Shown: positions 29,611 to 29,611 of the stretch, piece by piece
How the letters are laid out: each line of letters starts with the position of its first letter
How positions within the stretch are numbered: the first letter of the stretch is position 1
DNA from: a virus
IMG/VR virus record: IMGVR_UViG_3300029266_000804
Span: 1 to 29,611 of that record
Direction: 5' to 3' (one strand)
DNA length: 29,611 nucleotides
Position numbers and translations under genes: made by a program
Notes under the pieces: generated by a model
The model's database searches: none
Told to the model about the DNA's origin: nothing
What the model saw: only the letters and a program-made list of their open reading frames with translations

Positions 29611-29611
29611 A

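Noticed and set aside
1-29611. CRISPR arrays or insertion sequences
   Set aside because: No regularly spaced direct repeats, transposase motifs or terminal inverted repeats with target duplications were noticed.

Overview
The window is a contiguous piece of an AT-rich, T4-like (contractile-tailed) phage genome. Almost every gene reads leftward on the minus strand. The identification rests on a long run of T4 core genes recognisable by motif: prohead genes 21, 22 and 23; uvsY and uvsW; late sigma factor 55; recombination genes 47 and 46; clamp and clamp-loader genes 45, 44 and 62; dexA; regA; and DNA polymerase 43. The accessory set (Hsp20, MazG, a dihydroorotate dehydrogenase-like enzyme, an aldolase, a PEP carboxykinase) and the absence of photosynthesis genes suggest a phage of a marine heterotrophic bacterium. 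The host is an inference; nothing in the window names it.

Layout, right to left in transcription order. (1) 29584-24378: a glycine-rich fibre/adhesin-like protein, two small prohead proteins, protease gp21, scaffold gp22 and major capsid gp23, closed by a double hairpin terminator. (2) 24235-21291: a tail-tube-like protein, UvsY, UvsW and a conserved small protein. (3) 21290-21150: a divergent promoter region, with one sigma70-type promoter serving gene 55 and a perfect-consensus promoter pointing the other way. (4) 21149-14372: 55, 47, 46, 45, a small gene, 44, dexA, 62 and regA. (5) 14371-10468: accessory late genes, namely a (p)ppGpp-hydrolase-like HD protein, a small late protein, an HNH protein, a SprT-like protease, two unknowns, a ParB-like protein and a DHODH-like enzyme. 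(6) 10453-5625: Hsp20 with its own consensus promoter and an apparent RNA thermometer, several small genes, DNA polymerase gp43 and MazG. (7) 5577-1: an accessory block with an AEP-primase-like protein, a Dam-type methylase, a small basic protein, an ABC-ATPase/GNAT fusion, class I fructose-bisphosphate aldolase, a cupin, a coiled-coil protein and an ATP-type PEP carboxykinase that runs off the left edge.

How it works together. Host-type promoters (TTGACA-like, 17-base spacer, TATAAT-like, often with an upstream TG) precede the replication and takeover genes. T4-type late promoters (TATAAATA) precede the capsid genes, tail gene and accessory late genes.

Two features stand out. First, PEP carboxykinase and fructose-bisphosphate aldolase lie in one transcription unit, which suggests the phage pushes carbon through gluconeogenesis or the PEP node. 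Second, at least six accessory proteins start with a short leader resembling the T4 capsid-targeting propeptide (MKTYQEFIAE type), ending in a gp21-type cleavage site (L/I-x-E). Most lie in a late operon, so they may be packaged in the head and injected as early effectors: an alarmone hydrolase, HNH nuclease, metalloprotease and ParB-like protein among them.
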